Assembly: GCF_030581005.1 (NCBI RefSeq)
Contig: NZ_JAUQSX010000002.1
Location: 310,001 to 374,000, forward strand
Length of the DNA stretch: 64,000 nucleotides
Reading direction: 5' to 3'
Source of the DNA: Hymenobacter mellowenesis
Lineage (GTDB): Bacteria; Bacteroidota; Bacteroidia; Cytophagales; Hymenobacteraceae
Position numbers and translations under genes: made by a program
Notes under the pieces: generated by a model
Told to the model about the DNA's origin: nothing
The model's database searches: none
Seen by the model: only the letters and a program-made list of their open reading frames with translations
Shown here: positions 48,801-56,738 of the stretch, one piece after another
Position numbering within the stretch: the first letter of the stretch is position 1
How the letters are laid out: each line of letters begins with the position of its first letter

Positions 48801-49512
48801 CTTCGAGCGCCTGTTCAAGCGGGCCGAAGCGCACTGGCCCCACGCCCACGGCACCCTCGCCGACCACTACCGTATGCACACCGAGCTGGTAGCCCTGGTG
48901 AACGACGACTTTTACAACGGCCTGCTGCGCTGCCCCCTGCCCTGGCAGCACGAGCCGCTGAACCGCACCGCCTGGCCCGCCGCCACCGATGCCCTGACCG
49001 GTCAAATGAGCCAACGGCGCCTGGTGTTCGTGCCCACGCACCGCCAGCCCGAGGATTTGTCGATGAAAGAATCGGCCCAGGAGGCCGACCTGGCGGCCCG
49101 CGCTGCCGCCTACGTGTTGCAAGGCTACGGCCCCAATTTCAACCCCGACACCACGCTGGGCATCATCGCCAGCTACCGCAACCAGGCCGCCCTCATCCGC
49201 GCGCGGCTGGCAGCGTTGGCGGAGGAACTGGCCCTGCCCGCCCTCGCGCAGGTCAGCGTCGATACCGTAGAGCGCTACCAGGGCTCGCAGCGCGACGTCA
49301 TCATCGTGAGCTTCTGCTGCCACCACGAGCACCAGCTGGAGCTGATGGTGTCGCCCAACGAGGACGGCACCGTCGACCGCAAGCTCAACGTGGCCCTCAC
49401 GCGGGCCCGCCAGCAGCTGGTGCTGCTCGGCAACGAAGCTATTTTGCAGCGCGCGCCGCACCATGCCGCTATGCTGGCGCGCGTAGCCGGGAACGGGCAG
49501 GAGGCTGTTTGA
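45811..49512 (+). CDS. Dna2-like nuclease-helicase (PD-(D/E)XK plus SF1 helicase)
   Basis: This is a 1233-residue protein. Residues about 1-320 have no clear domain. A short repeat-encoded peptide (SPSPSERGPGGE) falls near 326-338. A PD-(D/E)XK nuclease follows, with TYGLQGRLDLLHE near residue 433 and YDLIELKSSK as the acid-x-Lys part. The helicase begins with Walker A LCGPPGTGKTR near residue 819, then AAYTNRAVDEICEQL, LAVVDEASQVLEAP, FILIGDHRQLPAVV, HYRMHTELVAL, VSVDTVERYQGSQRDVIIVS and NVALTRARQQLVLLGN. The order nuclease-then-helicase matches Dna2-type enzymes of replication, repair or plasmid/phage defence. I do not see a complete Fe-S cluster set. Confidence 0.88.
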   Translation: MPARYFPRLAALATDATAAPADQLPRLRKLLETVLRDEYKRRGVAFANLSQAIGFVAYEHELTGRLRHQLQALRLSANLVLHESYPGTVAEVVSGFGAVVELIEKLTTVLYDGPALQLPPDAGLEDNEQAAFEAALAVAPLPPATPLEAWRVHVLATNLATGELTVELDQPADGRPAGPFELLLPEAYASLLPTAAVLHPTLHLIGPVLLPDGRVKPRRVVLEPDYLINVTTIAECAQKDGTIPEWALINAFLPDETSRPLVFGNLVNMLLDEEVSHAARYEELKTKTEVANMQERMSALATLLDKGRPGQGFAKNTFATSTSFDSPSPSERGPGGEAPVGGIDSRSEFDLEHFLHKRLFRLQPLALSTLPEFQTRNGVPELFNDLRRHHRTLRDTQLRGFVADSRTGYQQQRLRVADCFLEPTFLSATYGLQGRLDLLHESPTGYDLIELKSSKSVPGGPPWTNHTAQAQLYRLLLESVFGADGETAGRGRTSILYSNATDGQSAVRRVDQDQNLIDRLLNARNQLVGVELQLARATGPRQTRQLLAPVIQPNLAGLPSFGRDKAQHVANAWAAADSVERAYCLELIRFSAREMRLTLLGDEARPGDAGGQAGLWLLPQARKHQNFSLLDELELIEDQSNADDDVRDGLGPHLVFQRQAGGREVNFRAGDTLILYPRRKASATADVGADSNNETPILQAPKPLSPLDSQVVKVVLAEDLGTDGRVVLSIRNRRLAPRYLHGHSHWALEPDTYDTFRREWASISAFLSLAPERRQRLLARTGPRLPEPEFWTPASEPATTAPDVVARALAAPDWFVLCGPPGTGKTRAVLRELAERLYKQDKHTLLAAYTNRAVDEICEQLVDAGLPFIRVGSRLGTAPHYRPYLLDNMLRDCLTRQAVRDRLKNCPFYVGTVASLLGKPELFTLKQFDLAVVDEASQVLEAPMLSLLSKVNKFILIGDHRQLPAVVTQEPEASAVAEEVAELLQQELGLSNMRNSYFERLFKRAEAHWPHAHGTLADHYRMHTELVALVNDDFYNGLLRCPLPWQHEPLNRTAWPAATDALTGQMSQRRLVFVPTHRQPEDLSMKESAQEADLAARAAAYVLQGYGPNFNPDTTLGIIASYRNQAALIRARLAALAEELALPALAQVSVDTVERYQGSQRDVIIVSFCCHHEHQLELMVSPNEDGTVDRKLNVALTRARQQLVLLGNEAILQRAPHHAAMLARVAGNGQEAV
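46788..46823. repeat. Short palindromic repeat inside the Dna2-like coding sequence
   Basis: CGCCCTCTCC..GGAGAGGGGG forms a compact hairpin followed by a G-rich tail (CCGGGGGGGGAGG). It is read as SPSPSERGPGGEA. It is a different family from the longer D repeats but also stays in frame. Confidence 0.75.
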
Positions 49513-49527
49513 GGGGGAAGTCGAGAA

Positions 49528-49640
49528 AAAGGCCGTCATGCTGAGCGGAGCCGAAACATCTCTGCCGCAGTAGTAATCCAATCAAAAGGATTTACCAATG
49601 CGGTAGAAATGTTTCGGCTCCGCTCAGCATGACGGCCTTT
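49528..49640. repeat. Inverted repeat, family A
   Basis: Arms at 49528-49559 and 49609-49640 (GGCCGTCATGCTGAGCGGAG type) are perfect. The inner palindrome ATCC..GGAT is present. It lies between convergent genes. Confidence 0.9.
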
Positions 49641-49663
49641 ATCTGTGCGGTGGCTTTACTAGA

Positions 49664-50167
49664 TTACTTAATATCTACCAGCTCCACCTCGAACCGCAGC
49701 ACGGTGTTGGGCGGAATGGAACCTGCACTGCGGGCGCCATAGGCCAGGCCGGAAGGAATCAGCAGCACGCTTTTTTCGCCTTTGCGCATGAGGGCAATGC
49801 CTTCGTCCCAGCCCTTGATGACTTCGTTGTTGCCCAGCAAAAAGTTGAAGGGCGTGTACTGGTTCTTGGTGGCATCGAAGACTTTACCATCGAGAAAAGT
49901 GCCGGTGTAGAGCACCGAAACCGTTTTGCCGGCCACCGCGCGTTGGCCCGCGGGCACAGTTGTTACGGGCACATAGTACAGGCCCGAGCTCTGGCGCTGG
50001 GCATTGGTGATTTTGTTATCAGCGATGTATTTTTTGATAATATCCTCGTCGATGGGGGCATAATCGGTGGTTTCGTCTTTCTGGCAAGCCGTGGTGACCA
50101 GGGTGGCAAAGCCGAGCAGCACCAGGAATACGAACTGAAGAATGCTGGTTGGAAATGGGGATTTCAT
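49664..50167 (-). CDS. FKBP-type peptidyl-prolyl isomerase lipoprotein
   Basis: The 167-residue protein has a lipoprotein signal (LGFATLVTTAC). An FKBP domain follows: VSVLYTGTFLDGKVFDAT, FNFLLGNNEVIKGWDEGIAL, MRKGEKSVLLIPSGLAYG and IPPNTVLRFEVELVDI. The active-site residues of the FKBP fold (Tyr, Phe/Asp of the YTG...FD block, Trp of GWDE) are present. It should act on proline bonds in exported proteins in the periplasm or at the surface. The two-domain paralogue is the next gene upstream, separated by a terminator. Confidence 0.9.
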   Translation of the reverse strand: MKSPFPTSILQFVFLVLLGFATLVTTACQKDETTDYAPIDEDIIKKYIADNKITNAQRQSSGLYYVPVTTVPAGQRAVAGKTVSVLYTGTFLDGKVFDATKNQYTPFNFLLGNNEVIKGWDEGIALMRKGEKSVLLIPSGLAYGARSAGSIPPNTVLRFEVELVDIK

Positions 50168-50287
50168 GCGTTTTTTGAGTGAATTAACTGAGTAAAAATA
50201 GCCGTTGCCCGCTACACGGACATGAAATGGTCCCGATAGGTGCCCCGCGACAGGTATTCTGCAACGGTTGAATCGGTCATGCAGCGA

Positions 50288-50327
50288 AAAAGCCGGGCCC
50301 CGACGCTTGTGTCGGGGCCCGGCTTTT
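50288..50327 (-). terminator. Rho-independent terminator of the two-domain FKBP gene
   Basis: The stem AAAAGCCGGGCCCCGAC (50288-50304) pairs with GTCGGGGCCCGGCTTTT (50311-50327) around a six-base loop. It lies 31 bases past the stop of the 50359 gene. Confidence 0.85.
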
Positions 50328-50358
50328 CAGGTAGTAGCGGTGTGGAAACAGTCAGCGC

Positions 50359-51276
50359 TTAGCGCACATCCACCAATTCCACTTCGAAGCGTAGCACGGT
50401 GTTCGGCTCGATGCGGGTGCCGGAGCCCTGGGGCCCGTAGGCCAGGGCCGACGGAATCAGTAGCTCGGCCCGGTCGCCCTTGTGCATCAGGCCAATGCCT
50501 TCTTCAAAACCGGCAATCAATTGCTTGTTGCCAAATCGGAACGTAAGGGGCGTGGTGGGCGTGGAGGCATCAAACACGGTGCCCGCGGCATCGAGCAGGC
50601 GGCCGGTATACTGCACTACCACCGTGGAGCCGGTGGTGGGCCGCACGGCATTGGCATTGGTGGTGATGGGCAGAAAGTACAGGCCCGAAGCTTGTTTCTG
50701 GGCCGTGGTGATGTTGCGTGCCAAAAGGTAATCTGTGATGAGGTTGTCGTCGATGACCGCAAAGTCGAGCACTTCCACCTCGAAGCGCACCACCGAATTG
50801 GCCGGAATCGCTCCGCTCACCGTGTTGGAGCCGTAGGCCAGCGCGGAAGGTAACAGCAGCTCCGCTTTGTCGCCGATGTGCATCAGGGAAATGCCCTCCT
50901 CGAAACCGGGAATGAGGTTGCCGGCGCCCACCATGAAGGTGATGGGCTTGTTGTTGTGCAGCGAAGTAGCATCGAACACCGTGCCGGCCGCGTCGAGCAG
51001 GTGGCCGGTATAGAGCACCGACACCGTGGTGCCCAGCGTGATTTTCTTGGCGTTCGCGTTGGTCCGAACCGGCAGGAAATAGAGGCCGGAAGCCTGTCTT
51101 TGGGCAGTGACGATGTTTTTGCTGGTCAGGTAATCTTTAATCTGACTTTCGTCTCTGGCGCTGAAGTCCTCAAATTCGGGCCCGTCCTTCTTACAGGAAG
51201 TGGCCACTAGGCTGGCCGAGCCAACCAATAGCAGGAAAAGGAACCGAAGCAGGCCGGGGGCTAAATTAATTTTCAT
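50359..51276 (-). CDS. Lipoprotein with two tandem FKBP domains
   Basis: The 305-residue protein starts MKINLAPGLLRFLFLLL (ATG at 51276) with lipobox LVATSC. Two FKBP-type domains follow, each with VSVLYTGHLLDAAGTVFDAT / VVVQYTGRLLDAAGTVFDAS, FMVGAGNLIPGFEEGISLMH / FRFGNKQLIAGFEEGIGLMH and LLLPSALAYG / LLIPSALAYG. The domains are about 45-60% alike, which suggests internal duplication. Trp of the single-domain paralogue is replaced by Phe in GFEE of both. The upstream extension of the frame to 51465 overlaps the DUF2809 gene and is rejected. It should work on exported proteins. Confidence 0.9.
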   Translation of the reverse strand: MKINLAPGLLRFLFLLLVGSASLVATSCKKDGPEFEDFSARDESQIKDYLTSKNIVTAQRQASGLYFLPVRTNANAKKITLGTTVSVLYTGHLLDAAGTVFDATSLHNNKPITFMVGAGNLIPGFEEGISLMHIGDKAELLLPSALAYGSNTVSGAIPANSVVRFEVEVLDFAVIDDNLITDYLLARNITTAQKQASGLYFLPITTNANAVRPTTGSTVVVQYTGRLLDAAGTVFDASTPTTPLTFRFGNKQLIAGFEEGIGLMHKGDRAELLIPSALAYGPQGSGTRIEPNTVLRFEVELVDVR

Positions 51277-51349
51277 CGCGGTTTTTTGGTAAAAATAAGC
51301 TTCAGCCCGCAATCCTACCGGCAAAACATTAGTTCCCGCCCGCCAGGGC

Positions 51350-51763
51350 CTAAGCTGCAGAACCGCCAATTCCGTTTGGGGCCAGGGACCGGGGCCCGCG
51401 CATCTGCTCCACCAGCAAAACCAGCGCCACCCCGCCGGTGTAAGCCAGCAGGTCGCTCCACTCAAAATGATTGCCCAGCAGCACCGTTGCCACCCGGATG
51501 TGCTGCCAGCCCAGCCAGCTTAAAAAGTGGAAATACTGTAGAAATTCAATCAGATAGGAGATGAGCAGCACCCCTGCCGCCGCGCGCATGGGCGCTACGG
51601 CCAAGCCGCTGCAAACGAGGCAGTAGAGGAATACGGGCGCCAGGAAATCACCCACATAGGGCCGGATGATTTTATCGTGCAGGTAAAGCGCAATGACAAC
51701 TTCGAGCGCCAGTAAGCCACTGGCCAGCAAGAAGTACCGTTTCTCAAACCGGAGCCGCATCAC
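51350..51763 (-). CDS. DUF2809-family membrane protein
   Basis: The 137-residue protein has several hydrophobic segments, for example YFLLASGLLALEVVIALYL, FLAPVFLYCLVCSGLAV and DLLAYTGGVALVLLVEQM. The blocks IRPYVGDFLAPVFLY, LGWQHIRVATVLLGNHFEWSD and LLAYTGG match DUF2809 proteins, a family of small integral membrane proteins of unknown function. It follows the MpaB-type oxygenase gene by nine bases on the same strand, so co-transcription is likely. Confidence 0.8.
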   Translation of the reverse strand: MMRLRFEKRYFLLASGLLALEVVIALYLHDKIIRPYVGDFLAPVFLYCLVCSGLAVAPMRAAAGVLLISYLIEFLQYFHFLSWLGWQHIRVATVLLGNHFEWSDLLAYTGGVALVLLVEQMRGPRSLAPNGIGGSAA

Positions 51764-51772
51764 CAGCCCGGC

Positions 51773-52597
51773 TTAGTGGGAGTAACCCATGGGGCAGCGC
51801 ATGAGCGAAGGCTGCGCCGCCACGGCGGGTTTTCCGGCCGGCACGGCATCTAGGGCGTGGATGCGGGCCTGGTATTGGGCCGGGAGCATGGCGTTTTTAG
51901 CCCACTGGCTGGCGGGCCATTGCTTGGTGCGGCGGTAGAAAGCCACGGCCGGTTGTATCAGCGCGCCGGGGGGCAACGCGAGCAACTTACGTACGCCAGG
52001 CGGCACCACTAGGCCCTGCACGGCCCGCAGCAGTTGGTAGCGCGGGCCACCGAGGTGCTTGCGGTACTGCACGTATAAATCGGCTGAATAGACACTTACA
52101 GCCAGGTTTTCGGCCAGATGCTGCTGCCGAGCTGGCTGCCAAGCGGCGTAGGTGGTGGGCAGGCCGGGAATGCCCATGCGCTGGCCCACCCGCGTGAACA
52201 CGGCCATGATTTCGGCGCACTCCGTTTCCGTGAGGGGCCGTTCCAGCACTTCAAAAGCCCGAATAGAATACCCAATGAGCATGAACAGCACGTCGCGGTA
52301 GGCCCAATCGGGAATGGCCCGGCCACGCTTGGCCTCCACCGCGCCGTGGATGGCGGCGATGGTGTCGATGGCTTTCTCGGCCCCGGCGCGGTCAGCAAAC
52401 ACGATGCGGCGGGCGTAGTCGACGGTCGAGAACAGGCGGTCGAGCGGGGCGGCGGGCAGGCGGCCGGTGAAGTAAAGCCAGTCCACGGCCTTATTGAGGG
52501 CAAACTCGGCCGCCGCCCCGGCAAAGATGAACAGCACGGTATCGGCCGAGCCCCAGATGCGGCGGACGATGGAATCGGGAGCGACGAAATAGCTCAT
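51773..52597 (-). CDS. MpaB-type oxygenase (DUF2236 family)
   Basis: The 274-residue protein begins MSYFVAPDSIVRRIWGSADT (ATG at 52597) and contains the DUF2236 pattern: a helical domain with DRLFSTVDYARRIVFADRAG, AAIHGAVEAKRGRAIPDWAYRDVLFM and FTRVGQRMGIPGLPTTYAAW. This family includes rubber (Lcp) and mycotoxin-related (MpaB) heme-type oxygenases. No signal peptide is clear. It is divergent from the prolyl hydroxylase-like gene and is followed closely by the DUF2809 gene. Confidence 0.75.
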   Translation of the reverse strand: MSYFVAPDSIVRRIWGSADTVLFIFAGAAAEFALNKAVDWLYFTGRLPAAPLDRLFSTVDYARRIVFADRAGAEKAIDTIAAIHGAVEAKRGRAIPDWAYRDVLFMLIGYSIRAFEVLERPLTETECAEIMAVFTRVGQRMGIPGLPTTYAAWQPARQQHLAENLAVSVYSADLYVQYRKHLGGPRYQLLRAVQGLVVPPGVRKLLALPPGALIQPAVAFYRRTKQWPASQWAKNAMLPAQYQARIHALDAVPAGKPAVAAQPSLMRCPMGYSH

Positions 52598-52621
52598 GAT
52601 TGTAAAAAGAACTTTGAATTG

Positions 52622-52629
52622 CAAAGCTA
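52622..52629 (-). promoter_or_regulatory. Probable -7 element (TAGCTTTG) of the MpaB-type gene
   Basis: On the minus strand TAGCTTTG (CAAAGCTA on plus) is a full match to TAnnTTTG, 24 bases before the start codon at 52597. A -33 TTG at the ideal distance is not seen. Confidence 0.5.
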
Positions 52630-52696
52630 ATGCATGAATTGTTAAGTTGGTCCACTTGAGTTGGAAGCGACTGACCGCTACTAGCTATTTTGCCGC

Positions 52697-53248
52697 ATGA
52701 AATTTACCCAGATAACAGATTCCATTTTTACGGTCGAGGACTTTCTCACCCGGCAGGAATGCCTGGAAAACCTTGTGCTCAGCGAAAAAATTGGGTACGA
52801 GCTGGCAAAAGTGAATACATCCGGCGGGGCCAAAGTGCGCACGGACATTCGCAACAACAACCGGGCGTTTTACAAGAGCGAGGAACTGGCCCAGACGCTG
52901 TGGGAAAAGCTCCAACCCTTCGTGCCTCAGCAGCTGGGCCACAGCCGCCCCATCGGCCTCAACGAATTGTTCCGATTCTACCGCTACCAGCGTGGGCACC
53001 AGTTCAAAGGCCATTTCGATGAAAGCTACATCCGCAACGAGCTCGAGGCCAGTTACTTCACCTTCATGGTGTATCTGAACGACAACTTCCAGGGCGGCGA
53101 CACCGCATTTCGCGGGCTGCGCATCCGGCCGCGGCAGGGCATGGCGCTCATCTTCCTGCACAGCCTTTTCCACGAAGGCAGTGAGGTGACGCAGGGGGTG
53201 AAATACGTGCTGCGCTCGGATGTGATGTATCGGACAGAAGGCATTTGA
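52697..53248 (+). CDS. Prolyl 4-hydroxylase-like 2-oxoglutarate/Fe(II) dioxygenase
   Basis: The 183-residue protein carries the iron site H-x-D in KGHFDES (His106, Asp108) and a distal His in LFHEGSEV (His159), followed by Arg173 in VKYVLRSDVMY, the usual 2-oxoglutarate ligand. Blocks FRFYRYQRGHQFKGH and YLNDNFQGGDTAF support the P4Hc group. No signal peptide is present, so it would act in the cytoplasm. The substrate is unknown; family members hydroxylate prolyl residues of proteins or small peptides. It is divergent from the oxygenase gene. Confidence 0.9.
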   Translation: MKFTQITDSIFTVEDFLTRQECLENLVLSEKIGYELAKVNTSGGAKVRTDIRNNNRAFYKSEELAQTLWEKLQPFVPQQLGHSRPIGLNELFRFYRYQRGHQFKGHFDESYIRNELEASYFTFMVYLNDNFQGGDTAFRGLRIRPRQGMALIFLHSLFHEGSEVTQGVKYVLRSDVMYRTEGI

Positions 53249-53294
53249 ATCAAAATGCCACTAGTGGATGAATAGTGAGGTGTTGGTTGTTTAA

Positions 53295-53690
53295 TTAATT
53301 CGCATACTCCCAAGTTTCTACATAGAAGCGGGGATACCACTCAGAGCCGTTGGTCGTGTCGATGCCAATAATTTTACCAGTCAGAATAGAAGGGTCCGTA
53401 AAAAAGAGTGAATTTGAATCGAGTAAATCGTGCGGGAAATTGCCGACTAATGTTAGCGCATCGTTTGTCAGTGTATCTCCCAAGCTTTTTTTAAGGCTTT
53501 CAGGTACAGGTATCATTGGCTTGAAAAGCGCCTCGCCACAATAAGTGCATTCATCGTGTTGCACCACCACTGTATAGGCCCGTTCTGCCCGGTGCTTATG
53601 ATATAGTTGCTGGTCTTGAAGCGAATTGTGGTACTCATGGCATCCCGACAATAGCAAACCCACGAGTGCGTACGCATTAATTCGATTCAT
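53295..53690 (-). CDS. Hypothetical lipoprotein
   Basis: The 131-residue protein has a lipoprotein signal MNRINAYALVGLLLSGC. The mature part has ERAYTVVVQHDECTYCGEALF, with a CxxC pair that could bind zinc or form a disulfide, and NGSEWYPRFYVETWEYAN at the end. I do not recognise it. AT content is higher than in the neighbouring genes, which suggests an acquired gene. It is convergent with the dioxygenase gene and followed by the transporter gene 129 bases downstream. Confidence 0.65.
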   Translation of the reverse strand: MNRINAYALVGLLLSGCHEYHNSLQDQQLYHKHRAERAYTVVVQHDECTYCGEALFKPMIPVPESLKKSLGDTLTNDALTLVGNFPHDLLDSNSLFFTDPSILTGKIIGIDTTNGSEWYPRFYVETWEYAN

Positions 53691-53819
53691 ATAAGTTACC
53701 CGCCAACTGATGCAACTATACAACGCAGGTACCCATCCCATACGCCTCTTCGTATGACGAAAGCAGATAGCGCTAACTGGGAGACGTTACACTGTTCGTG
53801 AATTCAAATTGCTATTTCC

Positions 53820-56123
53820 TTATGGCTGTGGCAGCGCCATTTCTTCGGCAATAACGGACTTGGGTTTGTGTTTATAAAAAAATAGTATCAACAGCGGCAA
53901 CAGCGTCAATTCAGCTACCACGCCGAAGAGCAGCGTGAGGCCGATGAGCAGGCCCACGTAAAACGTGCCGTCGAAGGACGAGAACAGCAGCGTGGAGAAG
54001 CCGCCGACTAAAATGAGCGAGGTGACGATGACGGCTTTGCCGGCCAGCAGGTAGGTGTGCCGCACGGCTTTGAAGAGGTTGGGCTCGTGGGTTAGCGTGA
54101 GGCGTAATTTGCTGATGAAGTGAATGGTGTCGTCGACGGCGATGCCGAAGGCGATGGTGAAGATGATGCTGGTGCTCACCTTCATGCTCACGCCGGCCAG
54201 GCCCATCACCCCGGCCACGATGAGGATGGGCATGAGGTTGGGAATGAGCACCACCACCGTCATGCGCAACGACCGGAACAAGGCCAGCACGATGAGCGTG
54301 ACCATGACAATGTCGATGCTCATGCCGGTTATCATGTTCAGCGTGAGGTTCTCGTTGTTCTTGTCAATCAGGTTGCTGGAGCCGGTGAGGCGGGTGCGCA
54401 GCACGGTCGAGTCGATGCCCGTGCGCAGGTAGTGGCGCAGGCCGTCGTTCAGCGCGTCGGCCCGGATGCTGCCCACGTCGGCCATGCGGCCGGTGAGGCG
54501 GCCGGCCGTGCCGTCGGGGGTAGCCAGGGCGCGGAATTCGGGCTTTTTGCGGAAGAGCCTGAGCTTGCCGCGCAGCCGGGCCAGCTCCGTAGAGTCGGCG
54601 GGAAGGCGGTACTCGGCCAGGCCGCCGCCGTTGAGGGCCTTGCGCACCGATTTCACCAGCGTGACGGGCGAGGCGGCGAAGCGCAGGCCATACGTATGCT
54701 GCAGGTAGCCCTCTATTTGCTCGGTCTGGCGTAGCACGGCCAGGTCGTAGATGTCGCGGCCGGCCGCCGGTTTCAGCTCCAGCTCGAAGGGCCGGACGCC
54801 GGCAAACTTCTGCTCGAAAAAGGCGAAATCGAGCCGCACGGGGTCGTTTTTGGAAAGGTCGTCGAGCAGGGCGGAGTTGATGCGGACTCGCGTGGCCAAG
54901 CCGATGGAGGCGGCAATGACCAGCCCGCTCACCGCGAAAATCAGCCGCCGCCGCACCAGCACCGTGCGGAACAAGCGGCCCAGCACGCCATCCCAGCTGT
55001 GGCCCTGCTGGCGCGGCACCCGCAGCTGGGGCTTCCGCAGCAGCAAGAGCAGCGCCGGCAGCAGCGTGAAGCTGAGCACGAAAGCCAGCAGCACGGCAAT
55101 GCCGGTGAACAGCCCGAAGTTGTAGATGGGCCGGATAGTGCTGGTCATCAGTGTGAAAAAGCCTAAGCTGGTGGTCAGCGCCGACAACCCTGAGCCAAAC
55201 CCCGATTCCTTGAGCGTGACCCACAGCGCGTCGCGCTTGCTGGCGCCGTAGCCCAGCTCGCTCACGTAGCGTGTGATGATGTGGACGGTGTCGGAGGTGC
55301 CCACCACGAACATCATCACCGGCAGCAGGGCCGTCATCAAATCGATGCTGATTCCGCTGGCGCCCATCACGCCCAGCCCCCACACAATGGCCCCCAGCAC
55401 CACCACCAGCGGCAGCACCACGCCCCACCACGTCCGAAATGTGAACCACAACAGGCCCGTGACCAGCAGCACCGACAAACTCATGAATACGGCCAGCTCC
55501 CATTGCAGCCTATCCACGAACACCGACTGGGCCACGGCGCGGCCGGCAAAATGGTAGTCTTTCTCTGGAAAGTTGAGCCGCGCCAGACCGCCGCGTAAGG
55601 TGGCCAGCAGCGAGTCGCCGGGCGGTTTTTTGAGGTCGGGCGTGGTTTGGATAACCAGCGTTACGGCCCGCGCATCGGGGCTGAATACGTTGCCCACGAG
55701 TCCGGGCGTGTGGTATATCAGCGTCGAATCCTGCCCGCGGCGCGCGGGCTCGTCGGGGTGCAGGTAGGGGAGGTTGAAGAAGCCCAGGCCCTCCACCACG
55801 GGGTTGGCAATGGTGGTGGGGGAGGTGACGGCCACCACGTGCCGCTCGCGCCGGGCCAGCCGGGTGAGTGAGTCAACGCGCGCCAGGAAGCCGGGCGCAA
55901 ACACCGTTTGGCCAGCCGGCGCTTCCAAGCCCAACAGCAGGTAGTCGTTGTCGTTGCCGAAGCGCCGGGTGTAGCCCTGGTAGTAGTCCAAGTCGGGGTC
56001 GCCGGCGGGGTAGAAGTCGTTGAAATTGTAATTGAAGCGCAGCTGAGCCACAAAATAGCCGCTCACGGCCGTGAGCAGGCCCAGCACGAGCAGGGTGAGG
56101 TGAGCGTATCGGCGGAGGGACAT
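53820..56123 (-). CDS. MMPL/RND-family transporter
   Basis: The 767-residue protein (start MSLRRYAHLTLLVLGLLTAV) is a two-lobed RND-type exporter. Helix 1 is followed by a large periplasmic loop with FYPAGDPDLDYYQGYTRRFG. A five-helix block follows with LMTALLPVMMFVVGTSDTVH and SGLSALTTSLGFFTLMTS. A second periplasmic loop and a second five-helix block with IPNLMPILIVAGVMGLAGV, IAFGIAVDDTIHFISKLR and VGGFSTLLFSSFD complete it. The Asp pair of AVDDT and the Asp of GTSDT are the expected proton-relay sites. Family members move lipids, hopanoids or drugs. It is probably transcribed alone. Confidence 0.9.
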   Translation of the reverse strand: MSLRRYAHLTLLVLGLLTAVSGYFVAQLRFNYNFNDFYPAGDPDLDYYQGYTRRFGNDNDYLLLGLEAPAGQTVFAPGFLARVDSLTRLARRERHVVAVTSPTTIANPVVEGLGFFNLPYLHPDEPARRGQDSTLIYHTPGLVGNVFSPDARAVTLVIQTTPDLKKPPGDSLLATLRGGLARLNFPEKDYHFAGRAVAQSVFVDRLQWELAVFMSLSVLLVTGLLWFTFRTWWGVVLPLVVVLGAIVWGLGVMGASGISIDLMTALLPVMMFVVGTSDTVHIITRYVSELGYGASKRDALWVTLKESGFGSGLSALTTSLGFFTLMTSTIRPIYNFGLFTGIAVLLAFVLSFTLLPALLLLLRKPQLRVPRQQGHSWDGVLGRLFRTVLVRRRLIFAVSGLVIAASIGLATRVRINSALLDDLSKNDPVRLDFAFFEQKFAGVRPFELELKPAAGRDIYDLAVLRQTEQIEGYLQHTYGLRFAASPVTLVKSVRKALNGGGLAEYRLPADSTELARLRGKLRLFRKKPEFRALATPDGTAGRLTGRMADVGSIRADALNDGLRHYLRTGIDSTVLRTRLTGSSNLIDKNNENLTLNMITGMSIDIVMVTLIVLALFRSLRMTVVVLIPNLMPILIVAGVMGLAGVSMKVSTSIIFTIAFGIAVDDTIHFISKLRLTLTHEPNLFKAVRHTYLLAGKAVIVTSLILVGGFSTLLFSSFDGTFYVGLLIGLTLLFGVVAELTLLPLLILFFYKHKPKSVIAEEMALPQP

Positions 56124-56307
56124 CGGCGGGCCGCCCGGCACCGCACCGGCCGAAGCCCGCGCCGGGCAGGCAGCAGTTGGTGAGCGGAATAGGGAACGGA
56201 AGCTACTTATACGCGGGCCGAAAAACTTACGCTTCCGGTCCGTATCTTAGAGCCTGAAAACCCCCGGTTTTCCGGTTTTGTTTCCCCTCATTCCCCCATC
56301 TTTCCCC

Positions 56308-56523
56308 ATGAAAAAGTCCCTGCTCGCTCTCGCTCTGTTCGCCGTTGCCGGCACCACCGCTTTCGCCCACGACGGCCACGACAAAGACGGCAAAAAAGGC
56401 AAGAAAGAATCCTGCTCCATGAAAGGCGGCATGGCCGGCGGTTCGTCGTGCTGCATGAAAAAGGAAGGCAAAACGGCGGCCGTGAAGCCTGCCGCCAAGC
56501 CAGCCACTGCCGTTAAGCTGTAG
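56308..56523 (+). CDS. Small secreted Cys/Met/His-rich protein, possible metal binder
   Basis: The 71-residue protein starts MKKSLLALALFAVAGTTAFA (ATG at 56308), a clean Sec signal. The mature peptide of about 50 residues has HDGHDKDGKKGKK, a CSMKGGMAGGSSCCMKK core with three cysteines and three methionines, and a Lys/Ala/Pro tail. Such a composition suits binding of copper(I) or another soft metal. It lies beside an exported HMA protein, a TonB receptor and a HYC_CC_PP-like protein, which supports a metal role. Function is inferred. Confidence 0.68.
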   Translation: MKKSLLALALFAVAGTTAFAHDGHDKDGKKGKKESCSMKGGMAGGSSCCMKKEGKTAAVKPAAKPATAVKL

Positions 56524-56559
56524 TTTAGTGCGGCTCCGGCCGCTGCTTTGCCTTACGGC

Positions 56560-56613
56560 CAGCGCAACAAAAAGCCCCGCCGGGAAATCCGGGCGGGGCT
56601 TTTTGTTGCGCTG
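56560..56613. terminator. Strong bidirectional terminator
   Basis: Arms CAGCGCAACAAAAAGCCCCG onwards (56560-56581) and 56592-56613 are perfect over 22 bases, with A and T runs in the stem. It follows the small metal-binding protein gene and faces the HMA gene from the other side. Confidence 0.88.
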
Positions 56614-56713
56614 GCTAGCTAAAATCTGTCATCCTGAGCGCAGCGAAGTGAACGATTTATGAAGACGTGATAAGGCCCTTCGCTGCGCTCAGGATGACAG
56701 ATTTTAGCTAGCC
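56613..56713. repeat. Inverted repeat, family A variant (GTCATCCTGAGCG)
   Basis: Perfect 36-base arms at 56613-56648 and 56678-56713 (GGCTAGCTAAAATCTGTCAT onwards) directly abut the terminator hairpin. It shares TGAGCGCAGCGAAG with family A but differs in CATCC for CATGC. Confidence 0.92.
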
Positions 56714-56738
56714 ATGCCTAGGACATCCAATTCAGTCC

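Noticed and set aside
56613..56713. Simple terminator for the HMA gene
   Set aside because: The preceding hairpin at 56560-56613 already has the terminator form with a U-run; this element has no T-tract and matches the dispersed repeat family instead.
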